Shown here: in pieces, positions 1-8,813 of the stretch
Layout of the letters: each line of letters starts with the position of its first letter
Position numbering within the stretch: position 1 is the first letter of the stretch
DNA from: Bremerella sp. P1
GTDB lineage: Bacteria > Planctomycetota > Planctomycetia > Pirellulales > Pirellulaceae
NCBI RefSeq assembly: GCF_028748185.1
Contig: NZ_CP118164.1
Span: forward strand, 4,799,814-4,863,813
Direction of reading: 5' to 3'
DNA length: 64,000 nucleotides
Made by a program: the position numbers and the translations under genes
The notes under the pieces: model-generated
Database searches by the model: none
The model's input: only the letters and a program-made list of their open reading frames with translations
Told to the model about the DNA's origin: nothing

Positions 1-1317
1 GTCATTGGCTTGAAGGCCGGTGAAACCACGATGACGATTTGGTTTGCTGCTCCGGACGGAACTTCGACCGTTCTTCGCTACCTGGTTAAGGTGGCTGCGA
101 ACACCGAAGAACAACGTCGTGCTGAAATTGAATACGGCAAGCTTGAAGCTCGCCTGAATGAGCTGTTTCCTAACAGCATTGTTCAGCTGATTCCGGTTGC
201 CGATAAGCTGATCGTCCGCGGCCAAGCTCGCGACGCTCAAGAAGCGGCACAAATCATCGCTGTTCTCGGTGGTCAATCGGTCGACCAGGCTGGCAATCTC
301 AATTTGGGAGCCAACTTGGGTACAGCAGCCGTCCTTCCTGGTGCGGAAGACCTGCGAACGACCAGCATTATCGACTTACTTCAAGTCCCTGGCGAACAAC
401 AGGTGATGTTGAAAGTTCGGATTGCTGAACTTCAACGCACCGCAGCTCGAAACCTCGGTTTCGACTTTAGCGTCAGCGGCAACGAATACGACGTGGCCCA
501 TATTATTGGTGCCGGAGCCGGTAACCTAACGGCGATTCTCGACGGTGGTGATGTTGAACTGTTCCTGCAGGCGACAAGCAGCAACGGTATGGCCAAGATC
601 CTGGCCGAACCAACGCTGGTAACCATCAGCGGTAAATCGGCCAACTTCATCGCTGGCGGTGAGTTCGCTGTGCCGACGGCCGTTGGTGTGGGTGGTATCG
701 GTGCGGTTTCGACGACCTTCCGAGGCTTCGGTACGCAACTCGCATTTACCCCGACCGTTCTCGACAAAGACAAGATCCGCCTACAGGTTGCCCCATCGTT
801 CAGTTCGATCAACTCGAACAACACGGTCGATGGTATTCCCGGCCTGGATATCCGAGGTGTCACAACCACCGTCGATCTGCGAGAAGGCCAGTGGCTTGCC
901 GTTGCTGGGTTGATCCAGGACGAACAAGCAGGCAGCCGAATTCGTCTGCCCGGTATTGGCGACATTCCTCTGATCGGTGCAGCCTTTGGTCGTCAGACCA
1001 CGACTCGTGAAGAAACCGAATTGGTTGTTCTCGTCAGCCCAGAACTGGTTCATCCGATGGAAGTCGAACAGCTTCCACTGTTCCTGCCTGGTACTGATGT
1101 CACTGATCCAACCAATAAAGAGTTCTTCTGGCATCAGCAGATCGAAGGCCGACCTGGCTACGATTACCGCAGCACGGTATGGCCAGCGATGCGACACCAG
1201 ATTCATCACGAGAATCACGAGATCCTGAAGGCACAGCGACATGCTCGCAAAGCCAGCCGACACTACCACGAGTGCGAAGATTATTACATCTCCGGACCAC
1301 AAGGTTTTTCCAACTAA
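1..1317 (+). CDS. cpaC: Tad/Flp pilus secretin CpaC (RcpA), 5' end cut by window
   Basis: Outer-membrane secretin that forms the exit channel of the Tad pilus. The reading frame is already open at base 1, so the N-terminus lies outside the window; the first in-frame methionine at 10 is not the true start. The visible part begins in the pilus-type N-terminal domain, followed by a BON-like stretch (GQARDAQEAAQIIAVLGG) and the secretin core with the motifs LAEPTLVTISGKSANFIAGG, FGTQLAFTPTV and the family signature LPGIGDIPLIGAAFG. About 90 residues rich in His, Tyr and Arg follow the core, a C-terminal extension that I cannot assign. It is followed 71 bp later by a lipoprotein gene, as cpaC is by cpaD in Caulobacter. 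Family assignment is secure. Confidence 0.93.
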   Translation, partial: VIGLKAGETTMTIWFAAPDGTSTVLRYLVKVAANTEEQRRAEIEYGKLEARLNELFPNSIVQLIPVADKLIVRGQARDAQEAAQIIAVLGGQSVDQAGNLNLGANLGTAAVLPGAEDLRTTSIIDLLQVPGEQQVMLKVRIAELQRTAARNLGFDFSVSGNEYDVAHIIGAGAGNLTAILDGGDVELFLQATSSNGMAKILAEPTLVTISGKSANFIAGGEFAVPTAVGVGGIGAVSTTFRGFGTQLAFTPTVLDKDKIRLQVAPSFSSINSNNTVDGIPGLDIRGVTTTVDLREGQWLAVAGLIQDEQAGSRIRLPGIGDIPLIGAAFGRQTTTREETELVVLVSPELVHPMEVEQLPLFLPGTDVTDPTNKEFFWHQQIEGRPGYDYRSTVWPAMRHQIHHENHEILKAQRHARKASRHYHECEDYYISGPQGFSN

Positions 1318-1388
1318 CTAGGCCCAAAGGTGGTAAGACCCAGCACCTTTTTCGTTCCCGCAACGAATCCAAATTGAGGATAGTCAAG

Positions 1389-2006
1389 ATGACCCTATTC
1401 AATCGAACTGCTGGAGGCCTGACGCTCGCCCTGGTGGCAGCTGGCCTAGTTGGTTGCCAAGGACCAGGTCGAATCGAGCCAGCTCCTCCGACCATGTTGG
1501 GTGCCTCGGTTGATGAAATGAACCGCACTCAGGAACTTAACGCTGAAGCAGCTAAGTACGTTGTCTACCAACATGAGTTCGAGCCGAACTTCATTGAAGG
1601 TAAAGGCGACAAGGACGCTTGGAAGCTTAACGATTACGGCGAAGACCATCTGAAGCAAATCGCTGCGAACCTTCTTCGTGGTGACGAGCTTCCAGTGGTA
1701 GTCGAACGAAGTCAAACGTCGGCCAAACCTGGTACGGACTACCAATACCCAGTCCACTTTAATGATGAGCTCGACGAAAAGCGTCGACGCTGTGTCGTGG
1801 CCGCACTCACCGCAATGGGTGTTGCTGACGCCGAAACACGTGTCGTTGTGGCACCAGCCTTCTCGGAAGGTTTGATGAGCAGTGAAGCTGCAGCAGCTTA
1901 CCAACGTGGTATGTCCTACGGCGGTGGCTACGGCGGCGGCTACGGTGGCGGTTTTGGCGGCGGTTTTGGCGGCGGCTTCGGCGGCTTTGGCGGCGGCTTC
2001 TTCTAA
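1389..2006 (+). CDS. CpaD-like lipoprotein with glycine-rich tail
   Basis: 205-residue predicted outer-membrane lipoprotein. An ATG at 1389 lies 8 bases after GAGGA and starts a signal peptide ending in the lipobox LVGC (Cys near residue 22), which favours it over the longer in-frame start at 1179. The middle has a stretch EKRRRCVVAALTAMG followed by VVVAPAFSEGL and YQRG, which resembles the C-terminal half of CpaD-type pilus lipoproteins (an impression from memory of the family, not an alignment). The last 29 residues are almost pure Gly/Tyr/Phe repeats (YGGG, FGGG). It sits between the secretin and a TPR lipoprotein, so a role in secretin assembly or stability is the best inference. No other function is evident. 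Confidence 0.8.
   Translation: MTLFNRTAGGLTLALVAAGLVGCQGPGRIEPAPPTMLGASVDEMNRTQELNAEAAKYVVYQHEFEPNFIEGKGDKDAWKLNDYGEDHLKQIAANLLRGDELPVVVERSQTSAKPGTDYQYPVHFNDELDEKRRRCVVAALTAMGVADAETRVVVAPAFSEGLMSSEAAAAYQRGMSYGGGYGGGYGGGFGGGFGGGFGGFGGGFF
1918..2003 (+). repeat. Glycine-codon tandem repeat in the lipoprotein 3' end
   Basis: Short degenerate tandem units of GGCGGC(T)(A/T)(C/T) type encode YGGGYGGG then FGGGFGGG. The units are 12 bases long and in frame, so length change would alter the tail without a frameshift. The repeat stops three bases before the stop codon. Confidence 0.75.
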
Positions 2007-2057
2007 TCGAGGAAGCCTCGCTGGCGGTAATGGACCTTGAATTTGCGACTTTTTGAA

Positions 2058-3191
2058 ATGACGAGCCGAATGAACGATCGCCTTGTTCTGCCAATCGTAA
2101 TGATCGCATCGTGCCTGGTAGTTAGTGGCTGTGCCACCAATCGACCAGGCACTGGGTCCATGTTCTCCATGACGCAGCCGAAGGTCGAAAACAATTTCAC
2201 CCAAGAAATGAGTTTCGCCCGTCTATCGGAACGTAATGGTAACAACGTTAAAGCCAAGAAGCTTTATCGCCACATCTTGTCGGAAGAACCGGAAAACCGA
2301 GTCGCCCTGCATCGCATGGGCGTCATTTCCGGTAAGGAAGGTCAGTATGACGAAGCCGTCAAATACCTGACCCACGCCTCGACAGTTGGCGATCCTTCTG
2401 CTGAAGTGCTTTCTGATCTGGGATACGTTTACTATCTTCAGCACAATCAAGAGCTGGCTAAAGAAACCCTGGAACGTGCCCTCATCGAAGATCCTGACTA
2501 CGAGGCTGCCCGAACCAATCTGGCAGTCGTCTACGCGGAACTGGGACAATACGACGTTGCTCTAAGTCAATTCCGTCAGGTTTCGAGCGAAGCCGAGGCC
2601 TTGTCTAACCTGGCCTATATCCAAAGCCAACGCGGTGATTTGGAACTCGCCGAGCAAAACTACAGTCGGGCTCTCGATATCGATAAACGCCTGCGACCTG
2701 CCGCCGAGGCACTCATTCAAATCGCTCAGATGAAGGGTGACGTGACCGATCGGCCAAACGTTCGTCCTCATGTCGTGCCGACCCCAGAACAACCCAAGCA
2801 GGAAATGGTCGCCCAGGCGAGTGCTAAGATTCCAGAAGCCTCGCAGTTTGCTCCCCGGCCGACTACGGTAGCCAATGCGACACCTGAATCGGCGACGAAC
2901 AATCCACTTCGGACCGCCTTGCAGTCAGCGACCCAGCCGGTTCAGCAGGTCCAATACAGCACCGGAACGCCATCCCAGGCCCAGACTGCTGGCGGCAGTG
3001 CTGCATTGACGATTCCTACCCAAAGCCTGCAAACGACCCCAGCGGTCTACCAAATCTCTGATGAGCCTGCTACTTCGAGTGTTCAGCAGCCACCGCGAGC
3101 ATCGACTCCAATCGGATCGATGCAGTCGTCCTCTGCTGAAAGCTTTAACCAGCAAATCTTGAGTGCTTTGCAGGCGGCTTCTACGCGATAG
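2058..3191 (+). CDS. tadD: TadD-like TPR lipoprotein
   Basis: Lipoprotein of about 377 residues from the ATG at 2058 (a second ATG at 2070 is equally possible; a TTG at 2037 extends the frame but adds nothing signal-like). The signal peptide ends in the lipobox VSGC. Residues from about 50 to 210 hold four to five TPR units (for example NRVALHRMGVISGKEGQYDEA, split here as helix pairs, and YEAARTNLAVVYAELGQYDVA). The last 150 residues are low complexity, rich in Gln, Pro, Ala, Ser and Thr, and probably disordered. TadD in Tad systems is a TPR lipoprotein that acts as a pilotin-like assembly factor for the secretin; position after cpaC and the CpaD-like gene fits this. It converges on tadC with 2 bases between stops. 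Confidence 0.82.
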   Translation: MTSRMNDRLVLPIVMIASCLVVSGCATNRPGTGSMFSMTQPKVENNFTQEMSFARLSERNGNNVKAKKLYRHILSEEPENRVALHRMGVISGKEGQYDEAVKYLTHASTVGDPSAEVLSDLGYVYYLQHNQELAKETLERALIEDPDYEAARTNLAVVYAELGQYDVALSQFRQVSSEAEALSNLAYIQSQRGDLELAEQNYSRALDIDKRLRPAAEALIQIAQMKGDVTDRPNVRPHVVPTPEQPKQEMVAQASAKIPEASQFAPRPTTVANATPESATNNPLRTALQSATQPVQQVQYSTGTPSQAQTAGGSAALTIPTQSLQTTPAVYQISDEPATSSVQQPPRASTPIGSMQSSSAESFNQQILSALQAASTR

Positions 3192-3193
3192 TC

Positions 3194-4177
3194 TTAATTG
3201 CCGGTCGGTGAGAAGCCGTTCTGTTGCTCTGGAGCGGCAGAGATTGCCGACTGGGTGGCGGACTGATTCAGGGCCCCACCCGGCGCGGTTTCACGATACG
3301 AGAAATTGCGAAGCTCCATGACCGCCGGTCCCAGCAATAGGACGTAGATCGGCGGTGCCAGGAAGAAGATCACTGGGAAAAGCAGTTTGATCGATGTGCG
3401 GTTCCCTTCTTCCTCTGCTCGCTGACGGCGTGTCTCTCGGATGCTGTCGGCAAACTCGTGGAAAGCATTCGCCACATTTCCACCCAGACGTTCCGCATGA
3501 TGAATCATCGTCGAAAGAGCTGTCACGTCTGGGTCATCGACACGCTTCGCAAACTCTTTCAACGCGTAATCCAACGATCGGGCGGAGGCTTGGCCTTCCA
3601 GGATCGTCAGTTCGCAAGCCAAGTCGTTGTGCGAGCTTCGCAGTTCCCGGCTAACGTGAGCGATGGCTCGTTGGAGTGGCATGCCGGCGGAAACGGTCAT
3701 CGTCACCATGTCCAACCCGTCAGGCAGACCATAACGAATGCGTTGTACCCGGGCCGATGCGGAAGTCGACAAAATGATTCGGGGGAGCCCCCAGATCAAC
3801 AGCAGAACGACACCACCAACGATGAAGTAAAACTGTTGGGCTGCTGGGCCATCATTGATGGTCAGAACCAAAGCGACCGCAACAAAGATCAGCCAAGCGA
3901 AAACGGCCGCGTTACGCAGAGCCAGGTAATCTTCCGCAGCGTATTTACCGTAATGGCCAGCCTTGACCAGTTCCGATTGAAGCTTGTCTCGGCTTTCGTT
4001 GGCAATCGGAATCATGTACGCGAAAAGCTTCGTGAAAACCCCCAGCGACTTACCGCTGGAAGCTTCCAGGTAATCCTGGGCCCGATTACGCCCCAGCCAA
4101 AGCATAAGGCTACCTACCAGAAATAGCAGGATGCTAATTCCGAGAAAGGCTCCGACAACTTCCAAGCTTAATGGCAT
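3194..4177 (-). CDS. tadC: Tad pilus inner-membrane platform protein TadC
   Basis: 327-residue type II secretion F-domain protein, one of the two inner-membrane platform subunits of the Tad pilus. It has an N-terminal membrane helix (VVGAFLGISILLFLVGSLML), a second pair of helices near residues 90-130, the T2SF core with GLPDGLDMVTMTVSAGMPLQ and a helix near the C-terminus (PVIFFLAPPIYVLLLGPAV). The C-terminal 30 residues are Gln/Ala/Ser-rich. It follows tadB by 15 bases on the same strand, the normal tadA-tadB-tadC order, and ends 2 bases from the convergent TPR gene. Confidence 0.93.
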   Translation of the reverse strand: MPLSLEVVGAFLGISILLFLVGSLMLWLGRNRAQDYLEASSGKSLGVFTKLFAYMIPIANESRDKLQSELVKAGHYGKYAAEDYLALRNAAVFAWLIFVAVALVLTINDGPAAQQFYFIVGGVVLLLIWGLPRIILSTSASARVQRIRYGLPDGLDMVTMTVSAGMPLQRAIAHVSRELRSSHNDLACELTILEGQASARSLDYALKEFAKRVDDPDVTALSTMIHHAERLGGNVANAFHEFADSIRETRRQRAEEEGNRTSIKLLFPVIFFLAPPIYVLLLGPAVMELRNFSYRETAPGGALNQSATQSAISAAPEQQNGFSPTGN

Positions 4178-4192
4178 ACGAGAACTCTTTGA

Positions 4193-5134
4193 TTAATAGC
4201 GGCTACGTAACATGCGGCTGACGATGAACAAACCGATTACCTGGGAAATGGCAGCGCCAATCAGCACCAGGCGACCTGTCGGATCATTCCACAGCGAACT
4301 GCTGTATTCGGGCTGAACGAAGAACAGGTACATAAACAGCAGCGGACCCAAGCAGGAAATGATCAGGGCCGTAATGCGGCCTGCACCAGTCACGCTCTTA
4401 AGTTGACGCTGGTAGCTCATCCGGTCACGAATCACACCGGCCAGTCGTTCCAGGGTTTTGGGCAGGTTACCACCCGCCTCGCGGTGAACGCTCAGGGCCG
4501 AAGCGAAAATGCGAACATCCATGGTCGGAACGCGATAGGCAAAGCTCTTCATGGCCGCCGAAAGCGATAGTCCCATCTCCAAATGTTTGGCGATCCGGCG
4601 GAATTCGCCGGCAACGGGGGCATTTACCGAGTCGCCGATCATGACCAAGGCCTGATCCAGGCTTTCCCCTGCACGAACGGCACGGGCCAAAAGATCAAGA
4701 GCCGAGGGAAACTGTTCTTCAAACTGCTTCATCACACGCTTGTAGCTGATGGAAAGGATGATGAAGCAGATCACGATGCCGAAAAGCCCGGCGACGACGC
4801 TATACAGCAGGTCTTCGCTGAAGACAAACACGGCCATCCCGGCGGTCATGCCAATCAGGATGAACAACATCGCCGCCATGGTGATGCTCATGTTCATGCC
4901 GGTCATGTAGATGGCACGTTCCAGCCACACATCGAATCGATCGACAGCGGAAGCGTCTGCTTCTTCAATGCGAGCAGGTAGCTTCTTCAGGATCGGAGAC
5001 GCCATCAAGCGAGAGTCGCGCGAAACGAACAGGTCGCGGACACCCATCAGCAACGCCCCGAGTGCGGCGGCCATCCCACCGAACACAAGGATCGGCAGCG
5101 AATTGGCATTCAGTGCTAGGGCTAGTTGATCCAC
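4193..5134 (-). CDS. tadB: Tad pilus inner-membrane platform protein TadB
   Basis: 313-residue T2SF-domain protein paralogous to TadC and predicted to pair with it as the platform driven by the CpaF ATPase. The start is GTG (CAC at 5132-5134 on the plus strand), preceded by a purine-rich AGAGAGAA. Membrane helices are visible at residues 13-32, about 83-125 and at the C-terminus (two helices, ITALIISCLGPLLFMYLFF and LVLIGAAISQVIGLFIV). The core contains QFPSALDLLARAVRAGESLD and AGGNLPKTLERLAGVIRDR, both typical of the family. Gap to cpaF is 24 bases. Confidence 0.93.
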   Translation of the reverse strand: MDQLALALNANSLPILVFGGMAAALGALLMGVRDLFVSRDSRLMASPILKKLPARIEEADASAVDRFDVWLERAIYMTGMNMSITMAAMLFILIGMTAGMAVFVFSEDLLYSVVAGLFGIVICFIILSISYKRVMKQFEEQFPSALDLLARAVRAGESLDQALVMIGDSVNAPVAGEFRRIAKHLEMGLSLSAAMKSFAYRVPTMDVRIFASALSVHREAGGNLPKTLERLAGVIRDRMSYQRQLKSVTGAGRITALIISCLGPLLFMYLFFVQPEYSSSLWNDPTGRLVLIGAAISQVIGLFIVSRMLRSRY

Positions 5135-5158
5135 GGATATTCTCTCTGGTGCGATGGT

Positions 5159-6472
5159 TTAGGTGGTGGCCTGGAAGATGCTGGTGTCGATGCTGACGCC
5201 TGATTCCAGGAACCGATCAACACATTGCGGTTGGTAGCCGGTTGCGACAAATCGACCCGTTGCGCGGCCTTCGGCATCGAGTCCCTGGTGCTCGAAGCGG
5301 AAAATGTCGTTCAACTGGTATTCGCCCCCTTCGGTACCGGCGATCTCGGCAATTCGCATTACCTTACGCACACCACCTTTGAGACGTGCCACATGAACGA
5401 TGATGCGGATACCGCTGGCAACGTAACGGCGAATGACGTTCACCGGCAGCTCGAATCCGGTCATCGCGACCATCATTTCCAAGCGGTGCAAAGCGTCGAC
5501 AGCGTCGTTTGCGTGAATCGTAGTTAGCGACCCTTCGTGACCCGTGTTCATCGCTTGCAGCATATCCAGAGCTTCCGGCCCGCGGACTTCACCCACCAGG
5601 ATACGGTCGGGACGCATACGCAAGCTATTGCGGACCAGGTCTCGCGGCGTGACAGAACCTTGGCCTTCCGAGTTCGCCGGGCGTGTTTCCATGCCAACGA
5701 CGTGGGCGTGTTGTAGCAAAAGTTCGGCCGAGTCTTCGATGGTCACGATGCGTTCGTCGTCCGGGATCGACTTGCTCAGTGCGTTGAGCATGGTCGTTTT
5801 ACCGGCACCCGTACCGCCTGAGATCATGAAGCTCACGCGTCCTTGGACGGCGGCTTGCAGGAAATCGACCATCGGTTGGTTGATCGTTTCGTTTTCCAGC
5901 AGTTTCTCGAGACGCAGATGCTCGACACCAAAACGGCGAATCGAGAGCTTCGGACCGTTCAAGGCCAGCGGGGGAACGACCGCATTGATACGCGAACCGT
6001 CCGGCAGTCGAGCGTCGACCATCGGGCTGACTTCGTCGATTCGGCGACCCACGCGAGCCACAACTCGCTGGATAATCCGAATCAAGTGAGCGTCGTCGGC
6101 AAACACAATGTCCGATTTTTCCAAACGGCCCAAGCGTTCCAGGTAAACCTCGTGAGCGTTGTTGACCAGGATATCGCTGATCGACGGGTCGTCCATCAGC
6201 GGTTCGAGTGGACCCAGGCCGAAGACTTCGGCTTGAAGCTCTTCCAGGAGTCGCTCGTGAAGGTCCTTGTCGATCTTCGGACGGTATTCGCGAATGACGT
6301 CTTTGGCCAGACTCTCAACGTTGGCTCGCATCCGCTCATCGTCGATTCGTGCGACCAGCGAAAGGTCTAACGATTCGACCAGCTGTTCGTGAATGTCCGA
6401 CTTCAGACGCTGGAAATCGATCTCGCTAAGAGGCGTTTCCGACTTGGGCTGCGAAGAGGTAAATCGAATCAT
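5159..6472 (-). CDS. cpaF: Tad pilus ATPase CpaF (TadA)
   Basis: 437-residue cytoplasmic secretion ATPase that powers pilus assembly. The N-terminal 100 residues are the helical domain usual for CpaF. Then come the conserved VNNAHEVYLERLGR, the Walker A GGTGAGKTT around residue 225, the Asp box around VTIEDSAELLL, the Walker B region (LRMRPDRILVGEVRGPEALD) and the His box GHEGSLTTIHAN. Length and motif order match the family. It lies between cpaB and tadB in one direction, as in most Tad operons. Nothing abnormal was seen in catalytic motifs. Confidence 0.96.
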   Translation of the reverse strand: MIRFTSSQPKSETPLSEIDFQRLKSDIHEQLVESLDLSLVARIDDERMRANVESLAKDVIREYRPKIDKDLHERLLEELQAEVFGLGPLEPLMDDPSISDILVNNAHEVYLERLGRLEKSDIVFADDAHLIRIIQRVVARVGRRIDEVSPMVDARLPDGSRINAVVPPLALNGPKLSIRRFGVEHLRLEKLLENETINQPMVDFLQAAVQGRVSFMISGGTGAGKTTMLNALSKSIPDDERIVTIEDSAELLLQHAHVVGMETRPANSEGQGSVTPRDLVRNSLRMRPDRILVGEVRGPEALDMLQAMNTGHEGSLTTIHANDAVDALHRLEMMVAMTGFELPVNVIRRYVASGIRIIVHVARLKGGVRKVMRIAEIAGTEGGEYQLNDIFRFEHQGLDAEGRATGRFVATGYQPQCVDRFLESGVSIDTSIFQATT

Positions 6473-6551
6473 GGCCGGGCCAATTGGGAAAAAGAAGGAA
6501 GATCAGGCCGCAAGCCGTGATTGGCTTGCGGCATCATCGGGGCAGTCGCGG

Positions 6552-7466
6552 TTACTTCACGGCGTCTGCGTTGGCAGGTGGATCAGCCTTGGCCTGCTTG
6601 TTCAGGTTTTGCTTGGCCAGCTTCTCCGGATCGAAGTTCGCTCGGAAGCGTTCACGGAACTCGACCTGCGAGATGTTGTGGCCGCGATAGACTTCAATCC
6701 GTTCGCGTGCGACAGGACGATTCAGAAGTTCGTCCATGGTCATGCCAGCGAACTGAGCGTTGGCATCGACGTCGTCTGGGTGACGCAGGGCTAGGGCCAT
6801 CGTGCCGCGGTTTTCAACCACTCGCAAAGCGACTGCTTGATCCGGCGTGACCGAAAGGGTAACCGAGGTTTCCTGGCGAGCTTCGCGCTGACCGCGAATG
6901 TTTCGCATCTCGGTGGTGGTGCTGTTGACGGCCAAGACCTTCACGCCTTCCAACAGGCTCACGGTCATTTCTGGCAGGTCTTCTGAGCTGTCCTCTTCGC
7001 TACGGAAAAGAACGTCCACCCAGGTGCCTGGCGTTGCGAACATGTCGACCGCTTCGTCCGCTGCAACCTTGATGGTCATGGCACGCATGCCAGGATCGAG
7101 GCGTTCGACGATGCTTGGACCGGTCCCTTCCGGGTAGAACAAGTGCGCGTCAAATGATGAGCCCTTAGGTACATCAACTCGCAGCGTACGACCGATGATG
7201 TCAGAAGTACGCCCCATGAATTGCAGCGGCAGTCCTTCCTCTTGAACTTGCTTCGCCGTCAGACGCTGAATAACCATGTCGCCCATGGTTAGCTCTCGCC
7301 CGGCTGTCAGGTCCATACTGGCCCGTGGGACGATATACGTTTGGGGAGCGTTGTCTATGGCAACTGGTTGGGGCTGTTGCATGTTCTTTTGGACGATGTA
7401 CGCTCCCAGCAGTCCAAACATGACTGCTACGACGCCCAAAAGGAGTGTTCCCGGACTTACCCTCAT
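6552..7466 (-). CDS. cpaB: Tad pilus assembly protein CpaB (RcpC)
   Basis: 304-residue periplasmic protein with one N-terminal membrane helix (GTLLLGVVAVMFGLLGAYIV) and a SAF domain beginning near residue 40 (VPRASMDLTAGRELTMGDMV), followed by the RcpC/CpaB domain (DPGMRAMTIKVAADEAVDMF, PGTWVDVLFRS). CpaB/RcpC proteins work with the secretin and are thought to bind peptidoglycan or gate the channel. The last 45 residues are charged and Lys/Ala-rich (FRANFDPEKLAKQNLNKQ). Gene order cpaA-cpaB-cpaF supports the call. Confidence 0.9.
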   Translation of the reverse strand: MRVSPGTLLLGVVAVMFGLLGAYIVQKNMQQPQPVAIDNAPQTYIVPRASMDLTAGRELTMGDMVIQRLTAKQVQEEGLPLQFMGRTSDIIGRTLRVDVPKGSSFDAHLFYPEGTGPSIVERLDPGMRAMTIKVAADEAVDMFATPGTWVDVLFRSEEDSSEDLPEMTVSLLEGVKVLAVNSTTTEMRNIRGQREARQETSVTLSVTPDQAVALRVVENRGTMALALRHPDDVDANAQFAGMTMDELLNRPVARERIEVYRGHNISQVEFRERFRANFDPEKLAKQNLNKQAKADPPANADAVK

Positions 7467-7515
7467 TGCTCGTCTACTCCGAGTATGTGCGAGTGATTTC
7501 GCAGCGATTGATGAA

Positions 7516-8061
7516 TTAGTTTTCCAGTGTAATTGGCGATCCCGAAGTGGCTACCCATTTCAACGTGAATAGTCCCCCTAGCACGAGCCAGGCGGAGATG
7601 GTTGCGGGAATCGCGTAAGGAATCACTCGTCGATTGGCCAACGATTGTTGCTTTTCGGCATCATTCGCTTGCGCGGAACCGGCGATCAGACTCCATATAA
7701 ACATGGCAAACAGGCTAATCGCTGCGATCAGCCCGCTGCCAATAAAAATTATCAGGATGGCCTTCCAGCCCACCCAGGCTCCGAGTGCCCCCATGAATTT
7801 GACATCCCCGCCTGCACCGCCGCCGATGGCGAACAGTACGAACAGAATGCCAAACCCCACGCCAAAACCGGCCAGCGAAAACAGCAGACCGCCGATCGCG
7901 CCTTGTTCGGTCAATGCTCCGGCCACGGTATGAAAAATCACACCTAGTCCAAAGGCGCTGACCGTCAGCCAATTCGGCAATTTGCGCGTCTTCATGTCCC
8001 ACGCAGCACCGGTGGCGGTGTACGCAGCGACAAACAGCAAAATGATGAGTTGTGGGATCAT
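7516..8061 (-). CDS. cpaA: Prepilin peptidase CpaA (TadV), A24 family
   Basis: Inner-membrane aspartic peptidase that cleaves the leader of Flp-type pilins. The two catalytic aspartates are in WDMKTRKLPNW (first cytoplasmic loop) and GGAGGDVKFMGALG, matching the D-x-K-x-x-x-IPN and GxGD motifs of A24 enzymes. Five to six membrane helices are visible. I chose the ATG at 8061, which puts the first helix at residue 2; an upstream ATG at 8088 adds nine residues (MLFFEHPIN) and cannot be excluded, since neither has a clear ribosome site. It lacks the N-terminal methylase domain, as TadV proteins do. Confidence 0.9.
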   Translation of the reverse strand: MIPQLIILLFVAAYTATGAAWDMKTRKLPNWLTVSAFGLGVIFHTVAGALTEQGAIGGLLFSLAGFGVGFGILFVLFAIGGGAGGDVKFMGALGAWVGWKAILIIFIGSGLIAAISLFAMFIWSLIAGSAQANDAEKQQSLANRRVIPYAIPATISAWLVLGGLFTLKWVATSGSPITLEN

Positions 8062-8104
8062 GTTTATAGGGTGCTCGAAAAACAACATTCGGACGCTTCA
8101 CACG

Positions 8105-8181
8105 CCTTAAGTCAGGCTGTGTTCGACGCTAAATCTCCGTGATGCTAATCTCTTAAGGGTCCAACACAGGCTGACCTAAGG
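8105..8181. repeat. 19-bp imperfect inverted repeat upstream of cpaA
   Basis: The arm at 8105-8123 (CCTTAAGTCAGGCTGTGTT) is repeated in reverse complement at 8163-8181 with two mismatches, enclosing 39 bases. It lies in the 270-bp gap between the pilin-like gene ending at 8332 and cpaA starting at 8061. In RNA transcribed from the minus strand it would fold into a long stem shortly before the cpaA start. Confidence 0.75.
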
Positions 8182-8221
8182 AATGGCGGTAGATTCCAAA
8201 GATCAACACAAGTTCTCGATG

Positions 8222-8257
8222 GGAAACCTTTCCGACGAACTTGTCGGAAAGGTTTCC
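8222..8257. repeat. Perfect 15-bp inverted repeat between pilin-like genes and cpaA
   Basis: GGAAACCTTTCCGAC at 8222-8236 and its exact reverse complement at 8243-8257 flank a 6-base loop (GAACTT). On the minus strand the hairpin is 75 bases after the pilin-like stop at 8332. No T-run follows it, so it is not a typical intrinsic terminator. It could act as an mRNA stabilising or processing hairpin, or as an attenuator between abundant pilins and the machinery genes. Confidence 0.8.
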
Positions 8258-8331
8258 GTTGTCCGAGAGGCCGCAAGCGAGAACACCAGGTTCCGACTTG
8301 CAGCGACTAAATCCGTTCTTAATCAAAATGA

Positions 8332-8679
8332 TTAAGGGATCGGAGTCAGGACGTCGCCTTCGTCGATGGCAACACCGGTGTGGACAACGCAGTTGTCGTC
8401 GGTGTCAGCTGGATCGTCAACGCTATCGCAGAAGTCGAGTTCGTCGACGAATGCGAAGCCAGCGTTCTTGGCGCTGTGACCAACAACTTGGCTAACGAAG
8501 TAGGACTGGTTGACTTCCTGGATAGCACCAGCAACGTCGGACAGTTCGCTCGTAACAGCGTTACGGACGGTGTCCAGAGCAACAATCAGACCCAGGACGG
8601 CGATCGTCGCAATCAGGATCAATTCTGCGGATACGACGAAACCAGCTTCGTCATTCCACAAACGCTTAATGAGGCTCAT
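8332..8679 (-). CDS. Flp-type pilin-like protein 1
   Basis: 115-residue pilin-like protein. A short basic-polar leader (MSLIKRLWNDEAG) precedes FVVSAELILIATIAVLGLIV, a hydrophobic helix typical of class III (type IVb) pilins, then an amphipathic stretch TVRNAVTSELSDVAGAIQEVNQSY shared with the gene at 9182-9604. The C-terminal 55 residues are acidic with two cysteines (FCDSVDD, NCVVH) that could form a disulfide. There is one residue more than usual between the Gly and the Glu of the processing site. It is the last of three tandem pilin-like genes. A minor pilin or pseudopilin role is inferred. Confidence 0.8.
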   Translation of the reverse strand: MSLIKRLWNDEAGFVVSAELILIATIAVLGLIVALDTVRNAVTSELSDVAGAIQEVNQSYFVSQVVGHSAKNAGFAFVDELDFCDSVDDPADTDDNCVVHTGVAIDEGDVLTPIP

Positions 8680-8813
8680 GAGCTCATTCTCCTAAGGGTA
8701 AAAAACACACGAAAAAAAGTTCTTCCCACTGCTGACGTGCCCCAGATCGACCGCCTCGATCTGAATGTTGTCTTAGGATGGGAAGGTTCACTCCAAACAA
8801 AAAAGTGATTTGG

